Shown: one piece after another, positions 1 through 13,508 of the stretch
Numbering within the stretch: the first letter of the stretch is position 1
Layout of the letters: each line of letters opens with the position of its first letter
NCBI GenBank assembly: GCA_032629725.1
Contig: JAFEVB010000037.1
Location: 1 to 64,000 of the forward strand
Direction of reading: 5' to 3'
From: Gremmenia infestans
Taxonomy: Eukaryota; Ascomycota; Leotiomycetes; Helotiales; Hamatocanthoscyphaceae
DNA: 64,000 nt
Program-made: the position numbers and the translations under genes
Notes under the pieces: generated by a model
What the model was told of the DNA's origin: nothing
The model's input: only the letters and a program-made list of their open reading frames with translations
Databases searched by the model: none

Positions 1-284
1 CTATATTGCAATTATTACCTATTTATATATCCTTATCTATCTTAAACCTATCTTTATCTACCTTGTTATAATATAAAAAAGAGGATATTACTAGTATTAT
101 ACCTAAAAAGCTAAGTTAATCTTTTATTATATATAGAAGGTTTTATCTTTTTAAAACTATATATTTATATTTAGTAATACCTTATAGTATTTTATACTTC
201 TTCCAATATTAAATATACCTCTGCTTTATAGAAGATATAATAAAAAAGAGATTATAGTTTATTTTTATAATATAGGATTTAGTT

Positions 285-690
285 ACTATAAGATTATAAT
301 AGTCTAATAAAGGTTAATATAGCTTAAATTATAGCGAAATCTAAATATATCTTAATTAATATTAACTTGCAGATACTAGACTAGTAGAAAAATATAAGAA
401 ATACCTTTTAGAACATTTTCTTAAGAGTTAGTAAATCTTTAGAGCTAGGGGTATAGATACTACAAGATTATAATAGTCTAATAAAGGTTAATACAGCTTA
501 AATTATAATAGAATCTAAGTATATCTTAATTAATATTAACTTATAGATACTAGGCTAGTAGAAAGATATAAGAAATACCTTTTAGAACATTTTTTTAAAA
601 GTTAGCAAATCTTTAGAGCTAGGGGTATAGTTGCTACGAGATTATACTAGTCTAATAAGGGTTAATACGGCTCAAATTAGAGTTTTGCTA
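285..690. repeat. 174-bp tandem repeat, about 2.3 copies
   Basis: The motif actataagattataatagtc recurs at 285, 459 (actacaagatt...) and 633 (gctacgagatt...). The period is exactly 174 bp, and the copies differ mainly by C/T and G/A transitions. The third copy is truncated near 690. It lies inside the RIP-type block and is not attached to a recognisable gene. Confidence 0.8.
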
Positions 691-3600
691 CTTAAAAACA
701 TATATATATATATATTAGTTTAAGTAATAGATATTAGTAGACAGCTAAGATATAAAGAAAAGAACTTTTCTTTTATTTATTATTAGGCACCTTTTACTAG
801 TTTATAAATCCACTCTAAAAAGGCAATCTAAATACCCTAATCTAATCCGTTACGCCTTCTTAGACTTTATTAAAATTCTTATCTATCTACTAATACTAAG
901 ATTAGAAGTTTAAGAAGCTATCTTAAGAAGATAATAATACTAGATCCTTCTATTTACTCTTGCCTTTACTATTAATTCTCTTAAGCTTATTAACCTTTTA
1001 TATTACTATAATTATAATACCCTTTTTAAAATCGTTTCTTTCTTAAATACTATCTTTAACTATTAAGTTAATATTAGTAAAGATCTAGTAGTAGATAAAC
1101 TTATTTTTATTCTCTAGCTAATAGTAATAATAAAAAGCTTAGTTTATTATTCCTAGTTAGTAATTAACTTCTAAGAAAGCAATAGATATAGCTTTAGGCA
1201 GATTAAGACTATATAATAAGTAACTACTTATAGTAATAATAAAATAAAAGGTTCTTTAGTTAGCTATAAGTATAGAGCTGCTTAAGTCTATAGAGAACTA
1301 ATTAAGCTGCTTAGTTTGCTTAGATTAACTATTTAATTAAGTTATAAAGATTAAGTTATTATCGGCGGGTTTTTTAAGCTAGTTAACCTTATACTTTAGA
1401 AACTAAAGCTATAGAATTAAAGGCTTAATTTATAATTTTTAAGAGGATTTAACTTATAAGGTATATATAATAGGTAATAGAAAAGAAAAAAGATATAAAA
1501 ATATAATATATAGGTTTATTTTTAGCATTCTTATAATCTTTCTACTTCTTAAGAACTTTCTATAAATAATTAATCTTACTAGATAACTTAAAGATCGTAT
1601 CTATATTAGTAAAATACGGATTAGACTTAGTCTCTTAAATCTAGTAAAAAGCACTATTCTTTTCTTATATATACTATAACCACTCGCTTTATATTAATTT
1701 AAGAAGTATACTATCTCTATCCTTTAATTCTATTATATAGAAGAAAAAAGAATAGATATAAAAGTAATAATAAACTTTAGTATTATTCTTTTTAAAAGGC
1801 TTATATCTACTAGCTAGGCTATAGTAGTTCTGCTTATACTACGTCTTCTTTCTATTATACTCTATATTTTCTATAGCCTTAATATTAGTAATATGTTTAT
1901 TCTATTTATTACTATACTTATAATCTAACTATTTAAAGCGATTTATAGGTAATTCTATAATATCCTAACTAAAGAACTTGCTAGTATAGTAGAACTATAG
2001 AAGAAGTATTTTAATAAGAGAGGTAATCTTACTAGTAATTCTATTAGCTTTACTTTTTTTCTTTTAGCTTAGATCTTCTTTACTTCCTTATTTTATATAT
2101 TATTAAGTATAGTAAGCTCTTCCTTTATCTAGTCTTTTAAGATAGAATATTAGGCCTATCTTAAAAGTACTATATTCTTAATAGTTGGAGCTATATTACT
2201 AGGGCTACTTATTAAAGAAGTCCTATTAAAAGAGATATATTAAAGAGGATAGTAGAAATATAAGATCTTAAGATAGTTAATAAGCGTCTAGTTAATAGAT
2301 CCTTCTTTATATTTAATATTAAATTTATTATAAAAAAGGAATCTAATAGTATAAGTAAGGTAGTTTAGAGTCCTTTTAGCTACTAAGTGCATCTCTAATA
2401 CTACCTCTTTATCTCTATAGATTAACTTTATCTCTAGGTACTTTATATTATATTAGTAATATATTATAAAATATATTAAGAACTTTCTTTTAAAGAAGTA
2501 GAAGGTTAATATAATAAAGGCGTAGCTATTTTTAACTATTAGAGTATATCTTTTCCTAATATACCTATAAGTACTATCTATCTTAGTTAATATCTTATCT
2601 AATAGCAGATTACTACTTAATCTAAAGTATAAATCTATAAAGTCCCTTAGCGGCGCGCTATAGATAGGTCTCTTATACGCTTAGAAGAATATTATATAGT
2701 AGTTAGAATTCTTTTCTTTAGTATAGAAAATCTTTTCTAGCTTATTTATCTACTAATCTAATAAACTTAAAAGAACTAAAATAGTAGTAATATTATAAAA
2801 TTGCTTAATAAAATAGGTAGAGCTATTTAGATAGTAGAGATATAGAAAACTAAACTTCTCTTTTATAATCTTATTAGTAGAATAAGTATTAGATTAACTT
2901 ACTTAGCTATCTCTAGTATAATAGTAGTTATTAGAGTCGCTTTTAATCTTATACTATATTTGATTAAATATAGCTTAAATATAGTAAATAAGATAAACGA
3001 TTATAGTCTTACTATAGCCTATAATATAAGTAAGAAGTACTATTTCTAGCGGACTATAGATATAGTTCAAGGCCTAATAGCAGAGCGTAGGCCTATATAA
3101 GCGAAATAGTTAATTGCTTTAAATAAGAATCTTAATAATATACCTTAGTTTAATATATATAGAGTTATATAAGAATAGCTTATATATATTATACTAGATT
3201 TCCTAAGTAAGGTGTTAGTAGACCTTACTTTTAAATAAGTTTTAAAAACTATAATATTTAAAGTTAGCTATATCTTAAATAAAATAGAAAAAGTATATTA
3301 TAAGCTTACTCTAGAGTATTCTTAAGATTAAGAGTTACTATATATTTATTCTACTGCTTTTTAAAATCTTTATCTTTTATCTTTACCTACTTTAAATTCT
3401 TTCTACTATAGAGTTAATAGCATTTCTATTTCCTTTAAATTAACTAGTCTAGGCTTATAAAAGTCATCTTAATCTATAGTGCTTAATTACTTAGAAATAG
3501 TAGACTTATCTCTAAGATCTATATCTATTTACTAATAGTTAGATATAGTAGATCTAATATTTAGATTATCTCTAAAACTATAGTTACTACTACTTAAGTC

Positions 3601-4739
3601 TATTAACTTAAGTAGTATTAATAGTATATATAATATAGAAGGCTTATTAGATAATAAGGCACTAAAGGTAATAGCAGGTGCCGGTTCTGCAGACCAGGTT
3701 ATATAATAGAATTAAGATCTTATAGAAGTTATTACATCTTAGTAGAAAGAACTACCTTTACTAGAACTAGTAGTAGCAAGCTCTACTTAAGGTAATTTGC
3801 AAGCGGATATAGCTTCTAGGATAGAAGCAGATACTATAGACCTATCTTAAGAAATAGAATAGTAAAAGAGAGACTACTTAAGTGCTAAGGGAGAGGACTA
3901 AAGGTAGAAAGTAATAATAAGAAGTTATCTTTATTTAAAGTATTATATAAGATACTAAATATATTATAGAAGCTAGGTATTATAACTATCTATATATACT
4001 TAATAGTAGAGAATATAGAAAGCAAATAATAGCCTAGCTTAAATATCTTATTCTTATTAAAAGTAATACTAAAACTATTTTTAAACTATTTCTAAAGCTT
4101 TTTATTATTAAGATATATAATATTCTAATATTTTTTTAGAAGGAATTCGAACTAAGATTAAAGCAGAGAACTAAATATTATACTATCTAATCTAGAAGGC
4201 TTCTGCTTAAGACTACTACTATCTATATATAGCTTAACTATAAGTTTAAGATAGAAGAACTTAAAAGAAGCAAGTCTTAAAGTAAAGGATCTAATTAGCA
4301 TTTCTATTAAAGTACTAACTTATAGAAAGGGATTTGCAGCTAATTATAATTATTAATAATAAAATTCCCTTAGAGCACTATAATAAGAAAGGTAAAAAAG
4401 AATATAATAAGAAGTATATATTATCTAAAGCTCTAAGAATTAGCTATATTCTCTAACTAAAGTTTATCTATATTCTCTAACTAGGGTTTAGAGGGTGAAT
4501 TTATAGATAATATACTAAATGCTTAAAGCTTACTAGTAATATAAGAATTATTAATATAATAAGTAGTAGAAAAAACATAAATTTATAATAAGTAGAGAAA
4601 GGGTTTAAGTAAAGGAATATCTAGAGGTTTAGTAGAAGATCTTAAAGATTAGTAGATAAAGCTAATAAGATATAAATTTATAAGACAGCCGGCGCTAGTA
4701 GATCAGGGCTATAGTATTAGGTTAGCTAGTAAATAGATA

Positions 4740-4830
4740 AATAGATAATAAAGTAGATAATAAAGCAGATGCTAGAGCAGATACTAGAGCGGATAGTAGG
4801 GTAGATAGTAGATAGATAGATAAGAATATA
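4740..4830 (+). repeat. Short 12-bp repeat encoding D-x-R-x tetrapeptides
   Basis: Units of 12 bp (gatgctagagca, gatactagagcg, gatagtagggta, gatagtaga) follow each other. In one plus-strand frame they read ADARADTRADSRVDSR before a stop. The unit resembles those at 10.09 kb and, on the other strand, at 6.63-7.19 kb, so the three look like one family of coding-type minisatellite in degraded elements. Confidence 0.6.
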
Positions 4831-6630
4831 AATTTAGTTTATTATATTAATAGATTAAAGAAAGGTAGGTAATATTATTCACTTTAAAAGTAGGTAATAT
4901 TATTTATTTTAAGCACTACTCTTTATTTGCTTTTTAGCTTAATATATATTAATAGCTTTCGCATCTAAACCTCTACCACTTTTATAACTCTAGCAGCCTG
5001 CTATCTTTTATCTTAAGCTACTAATAACCTTAATCTATATCTATCTTACGCTTTTAATATAACTATCTTTTTATCTTAAGCATATCTATTTTTATAACGC
5101 CGAGAACCTTTATACTCTTAAGATAGCTATCTTTTTATTCTAAGTATATCTATTTTTATAATACTAAGAACCCTACTTTATTCCTGCAATTATTAATAAA
5201 TTAGCAGTATTATAGCTCTAAGTAAGTTTTGTTTTAGTATAATTTAAACTAATACTAATATAAATTACTTAAAGAAAACTAGCTATCCGGCTTTAAATAA
5301 AAAAGGGATAATGTTTATATATATAAAATATAGCTTATAAACCCTAAGTACTATAACTTCTTATACTAGTATAATATTCGGCGAACCGATTAAGACTTAG
5401 CGGACTAGAAGAATCTTAAAAACGTAATATTTAAAGTTATTAGCTATAAAGATTTTATAGTTACTATTTAAGAAAAATGATATAAGCTCTAGGAGGTTAG
5501 CTTAGAAAAGGGAAAGATTTTATCTAAGTAGGTAGTAAAAGTTAGTTAGGCCTTATATAAACTACTTAGATAGAAGTATAAAAGATAAGAAGTAGAAAAA
5601 TAAAGTAGAAGTCTAGCTAAAGGCTGCCTCTAATACTATTAGTAGATAGTAGATAGTAATATAGAAAAAGTAGAGGCTAAAGCAGTTAGTAGAGATAAAA
5701 GAGTAAATAGATAAGATTAAGAAAAAAGCAGATAAGAATACTAAAATAATAGATATATAAAATAATAGTAAAGATAATAAAGAGGTAAGATTAACTTCTA
5801 GATAAATATCTACTATAATATTAATACTATTATATTATAGTAAAGTAATATTAATATATCTTACCCTCTTTTACCTCTCTACTAAGAGGTTTTATTTAAG
5901 TAGATTACTACTTTTCTTAAGATATAATAAGTAAAGATAATATATATAGAGAGAGTCGTTCTAGTAGCATAAGACACTTTACCTAAAAAACTAATAACTA
6001 CTTAGTCTCTCTTTTATTAAAGTATACGTATTCTTCTAGTAACTAAGCTAGTAGAGGAATTAGGTCTATAGAATAAGTTTTTAGTTAGTATTAGTGCTCT
6101 GCTATCTTAAGGTACTATAGTTAAAATAAACCCGGAAGATATTAGTATAAAGAATATAAAATAGCTGGAATTTCTTAAGGCTTATAAATTAACTTATTAA
6201 AACTTTAAAGTAGATATAATAAGGTTCTACTTTAAGATAAATAATAAGGTTAGAGATATTAAGAAATATAAGATTAAGGATTAGAATAGCTTAATAAGCG
6301 CTATAATAAAATAGGATTAGGACTTTTATAAGGTTAGTATATTAATTAAGATATATATAATTATAGAAAGTAATAGAGATATTAAGAGGTAGTCTGCAAT
6401 TATATAATATTATTTTTATTAGAGTAGAAGTTTAATTTAGATCTATATAATATATTAAGATATTAAGAAAGATAGTTAGATATAAATAAAGAAATAACTA
6501 TTTTATAAGGATTATAAAGATAAACTATTATAATAAGCTATATTTCTATAAATATTTAGATAGAAGTGTCTTAGCAAGCAGTTTTTAAAGTTTTATCTTT
6601 AGAAAACTAAGACTATAATCTTCTTTCTGT

Positions 6631-7186
6631 CAATCCGTCTCTATACTCTACCCTTTAATCCGTCCTCTAATCCGTTCTCTAATCCGTCCTCTAATCCGCT
6701 TTATAATCCAGCCTCTAATCCGTTCTATACTTTATTCTATAATCCGCTTTATATTCTATTCTATACTTTATTCTATACTCTATTCTTTAATCTAGCCTCT
6801 AATCTATTCTATAATCCGCTCTGTACTCTATTCTATAATCTACCCTCTAATCCGTTCTATAATCCGCTTTATACTTTATTCTATAATTCTATTCTATACT
6901 CTATTCTATAATCCACTTTCTAATCTATTCTAAAATCTACCCTCTAATCTATCTTATAATCCGCTTTATACTTTATTCTATAATCCGTTCTATACTTTAT
7001 TTTATAATCTACTCTTTAATCTGTTCTGCAATCCGCTTTATACTTTATTCTATAATCTATTCTATAATCCGTTCTGCACTCTATCCTATAATCTAGCCTC
7101 TAATCTATTCTATAATCCGCCTTAAACTCTATTTTGTAATCCGCTTTATATTCTATTTTTTAATCTACCCTCTAATCTATTCTATA
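6631..7186. repeat. 12-bp minisatellite, about 46 units
   Basis: About 556 bp are built from 12-bp units of the type taatccgttcta, with variants such as taatccgtcctc, taatccgcttta and tactttattcta. The variants are mostly C/T or G/A changes. On the minus strand one frame reads repeated R-T-D-x tetrapeptides in which x is Tyr or a stop codon, as expected if a coding repeat had been mutated by RIP. The host element is not identified. Confidence 0.85.
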
Positions 7187-8110
7187 TAAGAAGTAAAAAA
7201 GGTAGCTTATTTATAGTTGCTATTAAGTAGGCTAGAGTTTAGAAGAAGTATAACTTATACTCTAGTATTATAATTATAGTTCTATATGTACTCTTTATAT
7301 AACTAGTTGCAGATATATATAATATATTTAGTAAGAACTTTTTTGCAACGCGCTATATTAAATAGTAGGCTATTACTATACTATACTCTCTATAAAGGTA
7401 GTAATAAGAATCCTATAAAGGAAACCGACTTCTATAAGAGGATCTGGAATATAGTTATAAGAACTAGTATTATATTAGGATTTAAAAGCATATTTTTTAA
7501 TTATTAGAATTAAGAAAGTAAGGTTGCAGATGTTTTTAGAATAATTAAGAGGTCTACTATATCTTTAAAGACTATAATAACTAGCGAATACTAAGATATA
7601 TTATCGATTCAAGTATAGGAAAGTTAGAGAAAAGATTAGAGATATAAAGTATACTATATAAATATAGCTAAGAGAGATTAAACCGCTGTTATATTATTAA
7701 ATAGAATAGAATAGATTAGTAAGATAAAAATAATAGCCTGCTATCTGCTATTATAGATCTAGCCGTCTTAAATACTAGTTATATTATTAAGAGTATTTAT
7801 AGTCGATTAATATATAGTTATATTATTAAGTATATTCTTAGTTAATAAATATATTTAAGATTATAAGTACTAATTCTATAGTTAACCTCTATATCTTAAG
7901 AATGTTTATTCTTTAGATAGTATTAAAATTAGGTCTATTATATTACTTGCTAAAGAGTATTTAGATAGTCTTATTAATTACTATTATCTGTTTTCTTAGA
8001 TCTTAACTATTAGAATAAAAAGGGATTATATTTTATCTTTTATAACTTTAAAGATGCTATTTTGCTTCTCCCCGCCGCTTTTCTATATATTTATACTATT
8101 AGTATAAACT

Positions 8111-8284
8111 AGAACTTATAGTTTAATAAGACCTTAGAGCTATTAAGATATATTAAGACCTCTAAATAATACGCTACCTTAGATATTAAGCTAATATAGA
8201 ACTTATAGTTTAATAAGACCTTAGGCCTATTAAGATATATTAAGACCTCTAAATAATGCACTGCCTTAGATATTAAGCTAACTT
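8111..8284. repeat. 87-bp direct duplication
   Basis: A segment starting agaacttatagtttaataag at 8,111 is repeated at 8,198 with only a few transition differences, and ends at about 8,284. It lies just upstream of the 110-bp tandem array in the same degraded region. Confidence 0.75.
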
Positions 8285-8742
8285 AATAAAATAGCAGCAG
8301 ATATTAGTATAGTAGCTATATATAAAAGTATAGCAGTTACTAGTTCTAGGTTAAGTAGAGAGATTTAGATTTAACTGCTTTCTAATCTAGCTATTATTAA
8401 CTTTATAGTATAGGATTCTAAAGCTAGAGAAATTAAAAGGGTAGGCGAAGGAAATAGTGCCTATTATAAAGCTAATAATCCCGCCTTTAGTAAAATTTTA
8501 ACTAATTTATAAAAGCTTAGTATTACTAATAGAAGTTAGAAGTTAGACGTCCTAGCAAGAAACTTGCTCTATAACTAGCTTATAGGACTTATATAATATG
8601 CTAGAATAGAGAGGGATCTTTTATCTCCTTCTAATTATCTTCTAATATCTATAATAGTATTATAATACTACTCTATCTGCCTTCTACTATTAAATAATAA
8701 GTATAGTATATTCTAAAGAGATATCTTAAAGTAGATAAAGTA

Positions 8743-9335
8743 TTAAATAATAATAAATAGAACCTCCTATCTACTTAAGCACTATAATAGCTAATAAGTC
8801 GCCGACTATAAAGAGCCTATTTCTAGAATAGTATATATTTTAAGCTATTAAGTTAAATAATAATAAATAGAACCTTCTATCTACTTAAGCACTATAATAG
8901 CTAACAAGTTGCCGACTATAAAGAGCCTATTCCTAGAATAGTATATGTTTTAAGCTATTAAGTTAAATAATAATAAATAGAACCTCCTATCTACTTAAGT
9001 ACTATAATAGCTAACGAGTTGCCGACTATAAAGAGCCTGTTTCTAGAATAGTATATATTTTAAGCTATTAAGTTAAATAATAATAAATAGAACCTTCTAT
9101 CTACTTAAGCACTATAATAGCTAATAAGTTACTAACTATAAAGAGCCTATTTCTAGAATAGTACCTTCTATCTACTTAAGCACTATAATAACTAACGAGT
9201 TACTAACTATAAAGAGCCTATTCCTAGAATAGTATCTCCTATCTACTTAAGCACTATAATAACTAATAAGTTGCTAACTATAAAGAGCCTATTCTTAGAA
9301 TAGTATATGTTTTAAGCTATTAAGTTAAATATTAA
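8743..9335. repeat. 110-bp tandem repeat array with truncated end units
   Basis: The motif ttaaataataataaatagaa begins at 8,743, 8,853, 8,963 and 9,073, an exact 110-bp period. The shared parts include ctatctacttaagcactata and aaagagcctattcctagaat. After the fourth copy, two shortened units of about 70 bp lack the AT-rich leader. The period is not a multiple of three, so a coding origin is unlikely. Confidence 0.85.
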
Positions 9336-10084
9336 TAAGCTTAATAATAAGTAATATAGCTTAATCTAAAAAAGGGTATATTATTATTCTAATAGTTATA
9401 TGCTTTTATTAACTTTATTCTCTATAGCTTAATAAGCTAGAAACTATAAGTAATTAGGCTAGAGTGCTAAATCTATTCTAGCTTAGATTAAGCAACTTGC
9501 TTATAACTAAGAGATCCGTCTTAGAGCGCTATAATATAATATAGCAGACGCTTTTACTAATCTTAATAAATTGAAAATTAAGGCTAAGGCCTGTCTACTA
9601 TAATTAGGCGCGCTGTAGCGTCTAAGTTATAAGTGAATTAAGAATATAATACTAATTCGAAAAGAGCTATATTATTAAAACCGAGTTAAAGATTATAAGT
9701 AGCTTATAAATCGTTTTCCTCTTAAACTATAAAGTAAGGCAAAAAGTATAGATTCTTAGCTTAAAGGCATTAGTATAAGATAAATATTTATAAATAGAGA
9801 AGAAGCATATATAGATAAAGACTAGCTTTAAAGAGTAAAAGGTATAACCTTTTCTAATTAGCGAAAACTTCTATAACCGCGGCCTAGAGTTATAGTACTA
9901 GATATTCTTTTCTTAAATAATATATTTGCTAATTAGTAATAGAATTAGTTCTTTCTTTAGATGCAGAAATAATATTCTATAGTTATAATTAAAAATGCAA
10001 TTAACTAACTATATAAGAAGTATAGTTAGATTATATTAGCTCTAAAAATCAGATATTAAGGCTAGTCGAGATACCTAAGCAAGA

Positions 10085-10170
10085 GCGGATTATAAAGGAT
10101 AGCAGATAGTAGAACGGATAGTAGAACGGATAGTAGAATAGATAGTAGAATGGATAGTAGAACGGATTAT
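10085..10170 (+). repeat. 12-bp repeat encoding D-S-R-T tetrapeptides
   Basis: Five to six consecutive units of gatagtagaacg type read D-S-R-T, D-S-R-T, D-S-R-I, D-S-R-M and D-S-R-T in one plus-strand frame. It resembles the repeats at 4.74 kb and, reverse-complemented, at 6.63-7.19 kb. Confidence 0.65.
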
Positions 10171-13100
10171 TATTATATAATCTTATATAGCTTAGTTAGT
10201 AAAAAGGCGTACCCTTTTTTACTAGTTAATACTACTATAAATAATAAGTAATATTAACTAGTATTATATCTTCTATATAGTATAGAAGTAATTACAGATA
10301 TTAACTAGTAATACTAATACTAAGAGGTGGTTAATCTTATAGGAGGTAGCTATAAAGCAGCTAGGTATTAAGTAGAAAAGATAGAGAGGAAAATAGTTAG
10401 ATATATATAAAGGTTCTATAGTTAGTCTTTCTATACTAGAGGATAGTAATAACAAGGTCTAAATAACTTACTAGGCATATATAAAGGTCCTGCAGTTAAT
10501 AGATATCTCGAAATCCTATCTAAGACCTCCGGGCATATATAGATATTCTATTATGCATCTATTATATAGAATAATTAGTATGCTTATATAGCTACGCTAT
10601 ATATATATAGAGGTGCTATAAAGTAATAATAAGAGTAATACTATATCTATAAAGCTATTAGGATCCAGGCAACTTTAACTCTTAAGAAGTTAGATATAAC
10701 TCTATCTAAAATACTAATAAAATAGTATAGTCGAATAAAGCGAAAGCGTAAATACTCTAGAAGCTTTCCCTAAGAAAGGATTATAAAGAGGAATAGAAAA
10801 CCTTATTAATACCCTATATTAAAGGTCTAAGAGCCTAAGACCTAATTAAATACTCTATTATAAAAGGTTTAAGCAGATAATAATAATAAAAGGGATACTA
10901 TAACTATAGTTCTATATAATTATAAAGGATGCGTGGATTTAACTATATAGAGATATGAATACCTCGACTTTAATAATTAAGCGAACTATATAATAAAAAG
11001 AGTTACTAGATATAATATTTATAAGGCCCTATATATATATATATGCCCTGCAGAAATAGAAGAGAAGTTTACTATAGCTTTTTAAGAACTTTATAGAAGG
11101 AGAAGAATATAGACGCCTATCTATTTTAGATAGCTAACTTATTTACTTTTAAATACTATATATTTCTAAGCAGAAAATATATACTAGGTTATATATAGTG
11201 CCTCTCTTAATTAACTACTTATTTCTATTTATAGTATAAGAGAATAAACATATTACTATAGTTAATAGTAATATATAATTAATAGTAGATATTCTAATTT
11301 TAATATTTATTTATTTTATATAAAAGCAAAATACTAGGAAATTATTAGAATAAATAGATAGTTAGAAGTATTCTATAATCCTATCTATTTTAGAACGCTC
11401 TAGTAGTTTTTCTATAGTACTATATACTACCTTCTATAGAAAGTATAAAAGCTTTATAGCAATTTTAAATTTCTAATTCTTTCTTTACTATATATACCTA
11501 TACTTTCTATAATAGATTTTTAAGTTACTTAAGGTTCTATATATTAAATCGGTAAAATAATTAAATACTCTAATACTAAAAAGGCGGAGAGTAGTTAAGA
11601 GAAAAAGTATTAAGAGGGAATATAAATATCTCTCTAGATATCTTCTTTTAATATATTTTATAAATACTTTTAAAAGTATAGCTTAGTAGAAGAATAAGAG
11701 GTGTAAATAGATAATAATATCTAAGTAGAAAAATACTAAAGATACTATAGATTTATAATAATAAGAGAATAATTTTACTATAAGACTATAGTAATAATAA
11801 TCTAAAATCTACTATATAATTAACTAAATAAATATAAATATAAAGATAATAGTAGATAAAAGCCTAATAGTAATATAGATCTATAAGTGAAAATAATACC
11901 ATAATACTATAATTATTAAGCTTTTCTGCAAATCTCTATATTAAAATGATCCGAATATTAACTATCTGTCTCTATCTACTGCCTCTACCTTTATAATAAG
12001 AGGTCTATATAATAAAGTATAAATTAAACTATTTAGCTATTAAAATTAGAAAGGAGAGAGAGATTCTTTTATACTCTATAAGAATGCTATAATACTATAA
12101 TTAACTAGCTTTTCTATAACCTTCTTATTAGAATAATCTAAATCTATAGTATTAATAAATATAAATAGAAACTTTCTCTAATTATAAAAAACGTTTTATT
12201 TATAATAAAAATTTAGTAAAGCTTTTTCTAAATTTTAATAAGAATAGAAGCTATAGTTACTAGAATAGTGCTATATTAATACTAGCTTAGAACTATAGTT
12301 GCTTAAGTTATAAAAAGGGACGTATTAGAGCTAGGCTAGCGCTAAGCTAGAGTAAAAGATAAGCTATTAGCGTTTTTAGTAAAGAAAATTATTCGCCTAT
12401 TTCGTGATAGGAAAAATTTTTACTAATATAGTAATAATAATAGTAGCAATTTATTATAAATAAAGATATATATAAGTATAATTATATTAACCGAAGTTAT
12501 AATAGATAAAGCGGTTTATAAAAGAATTTAAAGATAGTAAAAAGTATATAAAAATATTTAAATTAATATTATTTTAATTAATCGAAATATCTATAAAAGC
12601 TATTATAATAGAAAAAGTGCTATATATATTAGAAGAAAAAATACTAGTTAATATTATATTTAGTAGAGAAATAAAAAGCTATATTCGCGAAGTTTAAGGC
12701 TAAAACCTATAATTTAAAAGTAATAGTCTTGAAATATAATATGTTCCTAGCTAAAGTTAAAGAAGTATTAGAGCTAGGAAGCTTTAATAATAATAATAAA
12801 GGTATATATATATAATATATAGCTAATAAAAAAGAAGATAGTAATAATAGTAGAAGTAATAGTAATAAAAATACTAGTTTAAAAGCGTTTTTTTATAGGA
12901 TTTAGTAAAGCAAATAGCGAAGATATAATAGCTATATTAGCTAACTAATCAGCTAAGTATACGTTTATATAAGCTGATTTCTTTATATATAAAAACCTTT
13001 CTAAAGTGTATAAATTAAATAAATAAATAGTAAAAGAGGAAATTTCTTCTATAAAGAAAACACTAGCGCCAAATCCAATTTCTTCTATAGAGAAAGCATT

Positions 13101-13211
13101 AGCGCTAAATCCTTATTAGGCACTAAAGATACTATTTAAATCCTTATATAATATATTTATCTTTAAAGATAGATACTTAAAAAAGCGATTTTAGAATATT
13201 ATTATCATAAG

Positions 13212-13508
13212 GCGAATATAAAGTATATAGAGCAAAAGCTTAAATTTGATATAAAAAGAATTAACTAATAAAAGAAAAGAAGCTTCTTTTATATAAGCCT
13301 TTTCTAAAAGGTTTCTCTAGCTTTCTAGGAAGTAAAATTATAGTTATATTATATATATAAAGTTATATACGCTAGTATTATATACTAAGTCTTAATATAA
13401 AGAATAGATAAAAAGAATAGATAGAAGAATAAATAAAGAGGCGGTTAAGTTATATACGTAAGCACTATATACTAAGTCTTAATATTAGATGCAACTTATT
13501 ATATTACC
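13212..13508 (-). repeat. 3' LTR of the gypsy element
   Basis: It aligns along about 300 bp with 19,624-19,926. Shared blocks include gtatatagagcaaaagc, the ttctaaaaggtttctctagc region and gcggttaagttatatacgta. The differences are mainly C/T and G/A. The exact ends are uncertain by about 10 bp because the terminal TG/CA dinucleotides are mutated. Confidence 0.85.

Noticed and set aside
7307..7507. Open frame of 66 codons inside the AT-rich block
   Set aside because: Its composition is that of the surrounding mutated DNA, it has no motif, and a frame of this length occurs by chance in 20 kb of such sequence.
10273..10455. Minus-strand open frame of 60 codons inside the AT-rich block
   Set aside because: It is hydrophobic and low-complexity from AT-rich codons, with no conserved feature.
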